Shown here: positions 62,462 to 64,000 of the stretch, piece by piece
Numbering within the stretch: the first letter of the stretch is position 1
Layout: every line of letters begins with the position of its first letter
DNA from: Archangium gephyra
GTDB taxonomy: Bacteria; Myxococcota; Myxococcia; Myxococcales; Myxococcaceae
Length of the DNA: 64,000 nucleotides
Direction of reading: 5' to 3'
Assembly (NCBI RefSeq): GCF_001027285.1
Contig: NZ_CP011509.1
Coordinates: forward strand, 3,356,501 to 3,420,500
Notes under the pieces: model-generated
The model's input: only the letters and a program-made list of their open reading frames with translations
Told to the model about the DNA's origin: nothing
Databases searched by the model: none
Made by a program: the position numbers and the translations under genes

Positions 62462-63223
62462 TTAGCCCGCCTCGCCTCCGTCGATGTTGTAGGCCGCCCC
62501 CGTGATGGTCGCCGCCGCGTCCGAGCTCAGGAACACGCACAGCGCCGCCACTTCCTCCGGCTGGATCACCCGCCCCATCGCGTTCATGTTCGCCAACGCC
62601 GCGTGCGCCTCCTGCTCGCTCCGGCCCGTGCTCTTCGAGATCGCCGCCTTCGCGTTCGTGAGCATGTCCGTCTCCACCCAGCCCGGATTCACGATGTTCA
62701 CCGTCACGTTCTTGCGCGCCCACTCCGCCGCCAAGGACTTCGTCAGCCCCAGCAGCGCGTGCTTCGACGCACAGTACGCCGACGTGTATTTCACCCCCCT
62801 CGTCGCCGCCATGCTCCCGATGTTGATCACCCGGCCCCCTCCCGCCGCCGCCATCGCCGGAATCAACTCCCGGCAGAACAGGAACGGCGCCTCCACGTTC
62901 ACCTTCATCACCCGCCGGTAGTCCTCCGTCGTCGTCTTGTGCAGCGGCGCCGATACCGAAATCCCCGCGTTGTTCACCAGCACCCGCGGCGTCCCCCCCT
63001 CCAATATCCGCTTGCTCGCCGCCAGCACCGCCCCCTCGTCCGCCACGTCCACCGCCAGCGGCTTCACCGCTCCTCCCGACTCGCGCGCCAGCTCCTCCAG
63101 CGCCTCCGCCGCTCGCGCCAGCGCCCACACCTGGTAGCCCTCCTTCACGTACGCCTGCACCAGCGCCTTGCCGATTCCCCGGCTCGCTCCCGTCACCACT
63201 GCCGTCTTCTGGGTCGTCGTCAT
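62462..63223 (-). CDS. Short-chain dehydrogenase/reductase
   Basis: 253 residues from ATG 63223 (MTTTQKTAVVTGASRGIGK); the frame upstream is unrelated antisense sequence of the next gene. Cofactor motif TGASRGIG, structural NNAGISV, catalytic Ser in INIGSMAAT and YCASK (Tyr/Lys) are all present. The end GAAYNIDGG is typical of classical SDRs such as acetoacetyl-CoA or 3-oxoacyl-ACP reductases. It is divergent from an acyl-CoA dehydrogenase gene, 88 bp between the starts, which hints at a common acyl-CoA pathway. Confidence 0.95.
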   Translation of the reverse strand: MTTTQKTAVVTGASRGIGKALVQAYVKEGYQVWALARAAEALEELARESGGAVKPLAVDVADEGAVLAASKRILEGGTPRVLVNNAGISVSAPLHKTTTEDYRRVMKVNVEAPFLFCRELIPAMAAAGGGRVINIGSMAATRGVKYTSAYCASKHALLGLTKSLAAEWARKNVTVNIVNPGWVETDMLTNAKAAISKSTGRSEQEAHAALANMNAMGRVIQPEEVAALCVFLSSDAAATITGAAYNIDGGEAG

Positions 63224-63311
63224 GGTCCCCGACCTTACCCGGACCTCGTTCCCCTGGCCTCCCCGGTGATACAAGCCCCCAGCCCCCGCACTCCCCTGGA
63301 GCACCCTCCCC

Positions 63312-64000
63312 ATGCCTCGCGCGGACATCACCGACCTCTTCCGCATCGACGACCTCCTCTCCCCCGAGGAGAAGGCCGCCCGCGACACCGTCGCCCGCTT
63401 CGTCGACTCCGAGGTCCTCCCCATCATCGGCAAGCACTTCCGCGAGGGCTCCTTCCCCTCCCACCTCGTGCCCCGCCTCGGCGAAATGGGCGTGTTCGGC
63501 GCCAACCTCCAGGGCTACGGCTGCGCGGGCCTCAACACCGTCAGCTACGGCCTCATCCTCCAGGAACTCGAGCGCGGTGACTCGGGGCTGCGCTCCTTCG
63601 CCTCCGTGCAGGGCTCGCTCTGCATGTTCCCCCTCCACGCCTATGGCAGTGAGGCCCAGAAGCAGCGCTTCCTCCCCGCCATGGCCCGCGGCGAGCTCAT
63701 CGGCTGCTTCGGCCTCACCGAGGCCGACTTCGGCTCCAACCCCGGCGGCATGCGCACCCGCGCCCGCCGCGACGGTGACTCCTGGGTGCTCAACGGCTCC
63801 AAGACGTGGATCACGAATGGCTCCATCGCCGACGTCGCCATCGTCTGGGCCAAGACGGACGAGGGCGGCCCCGAGTCCATCCGCGGCTTCCTCGTGGAGA
63901 AGGGCATGCCTGGCTTCTCCGCCCGCGAGATTCCCGGCAAGTTCTCCATGCGCGCCTCCACCACCAGCGAGCTGTCCTTCCAGGACGTGCGCGTGCCCGA
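63312..64000 (+). CDS. Acyl-CoA dehydrogenase, glutaryl-CoA type (truncated by window end)
   Basis: 229 residues from ATG 63312 to the window edge. It shows the acyl-CoA dehydrogenase N-terminal and middle domains: VARFVDSEVLPIIGKHFREG, FGANLQGYGCAGLNTVSYGL, ELERGDSGLRSFASVQGSL, CFGLTEADFGSNPGGM and NGSKTWITNGSIADVAIVWA. The RSFASVQ and GLTEADFGSNP pattern is typical of glutaryl-CoA dehydrogenase. It is an FAD enzyme oxidising acyl-CoA; the catalytic Glu would lie beyond the window. Confidence 0.92.
   Translation, partial: MPRADITDLFRIDDLLSPEEKAARDTVARFVDSEVLPIIGKHFREGSFPSHLVPRLGEMGVFGANLQGYGCAGLNTVSYGLILQELERGDSGLRSFASVQGSLCMFPLHAYGSEAQKQRFLPAMARGELIGCFGLTEADFGSNPGGMRTRARRDGDSWVLNGSKTWITNGSIADVAIVWAKTDEGGPESIRGFLVEKGMPGFSAREIPGKFSMRASTTSELSFQDVRVP

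Overview
The window is very GC-rich and densely coded. It carries gene families typical of myxobacteria: a TIGR02265/DUF2378 protein, polymorphic lipoprotein toxins like Myxococcus SitA, several Ser/Thr kinases with a PP2C phosphatase and an FHA enhancer-binding protein, many large lipoproteins, and HEAT and RCC1 repeat proteins. I infer a Cystobacterineae myxobacterium (Archangium/Cystobacter-like). This rests on gene content only; there is no rRNA gene in the window. No CRISPR array and no intact tRNA or rRNA gene was seen.

Layout. 1-7.4 kb: end of a sensor kinase, an aldo-keto reductase, a large lipoprotein, an Hsp90-like ATPase overlapping a partner gene, and an exported metallo-beta-lactamase-fold protein. 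7.4-11.2 kb: a TerB/LETM1-like protein, then a lipoprotein toxin with its immunity gene. 11.2-16.8 kb: HEAT lipoprotein, membrane HAMP-like protein, and a housekeeping run fmt - degenerate dehydroquinase fusion - rsmB. 16.8-33.5 kb: pseudokinase, DUF2378 protein, alpha/beta hydrolase, LysR regulator, glycosyltransferase, KaiC-like ATPase coupled to a receiver-histidine kinase, SDR, thioredoxin-fold protein, a secreted hydrolase-like protein with a membrane partner, ODP-like protein, Ser/Thr kinase, DHFR-like reductase and triheme cytochrome c. 33.7-45.8 kb: Ppx/GppA, a carboxylesterase, then a scar-rich region. That region holds fragments of IS91-, IS630- and Y1-type transposases, an RCC1-repeat lipoprotein, a secreted phospholipase A2-like protein, two lipoproteins and a tRNA-like remnant. 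45.9-53.6 kb: a frameshifted HEAT-repeat gene, GNAT acetyltransferase, PP2C, FHA-type sigma-54 activator, Ser/Thr kinase and a small secreted protein. 53.7-62.3 kb: a conflict-type neighbourhood with a 1377-residue nucleoside-phosphorylase/STAND/TPR protein, an oxidoreductase, an exported caspase-like lipoprotein, and a second lipoprotein toxin with a DUF2019-like immunity gene. 62.4-64 kb: an SDR and the start of an acyl-CoA dehydrogenase.

The most notable systems are three. The first is the single-gene phosphorylase-STAND-TPR protein with a perfect 12-bp inverted repeat in its upstream region, a strong candidate for NLR-like antiphage immunity. The second is a pair of toxin-immunity modules about 50 kb apart that share one lipoprotein delivery region but carry unrelated toxin and immunity domains. 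The third is the exported caspase-like lipoprotein with an EF-hand-like loop lying between them. All functions are read from sequence motifs and family knowledge; no database search was possible.
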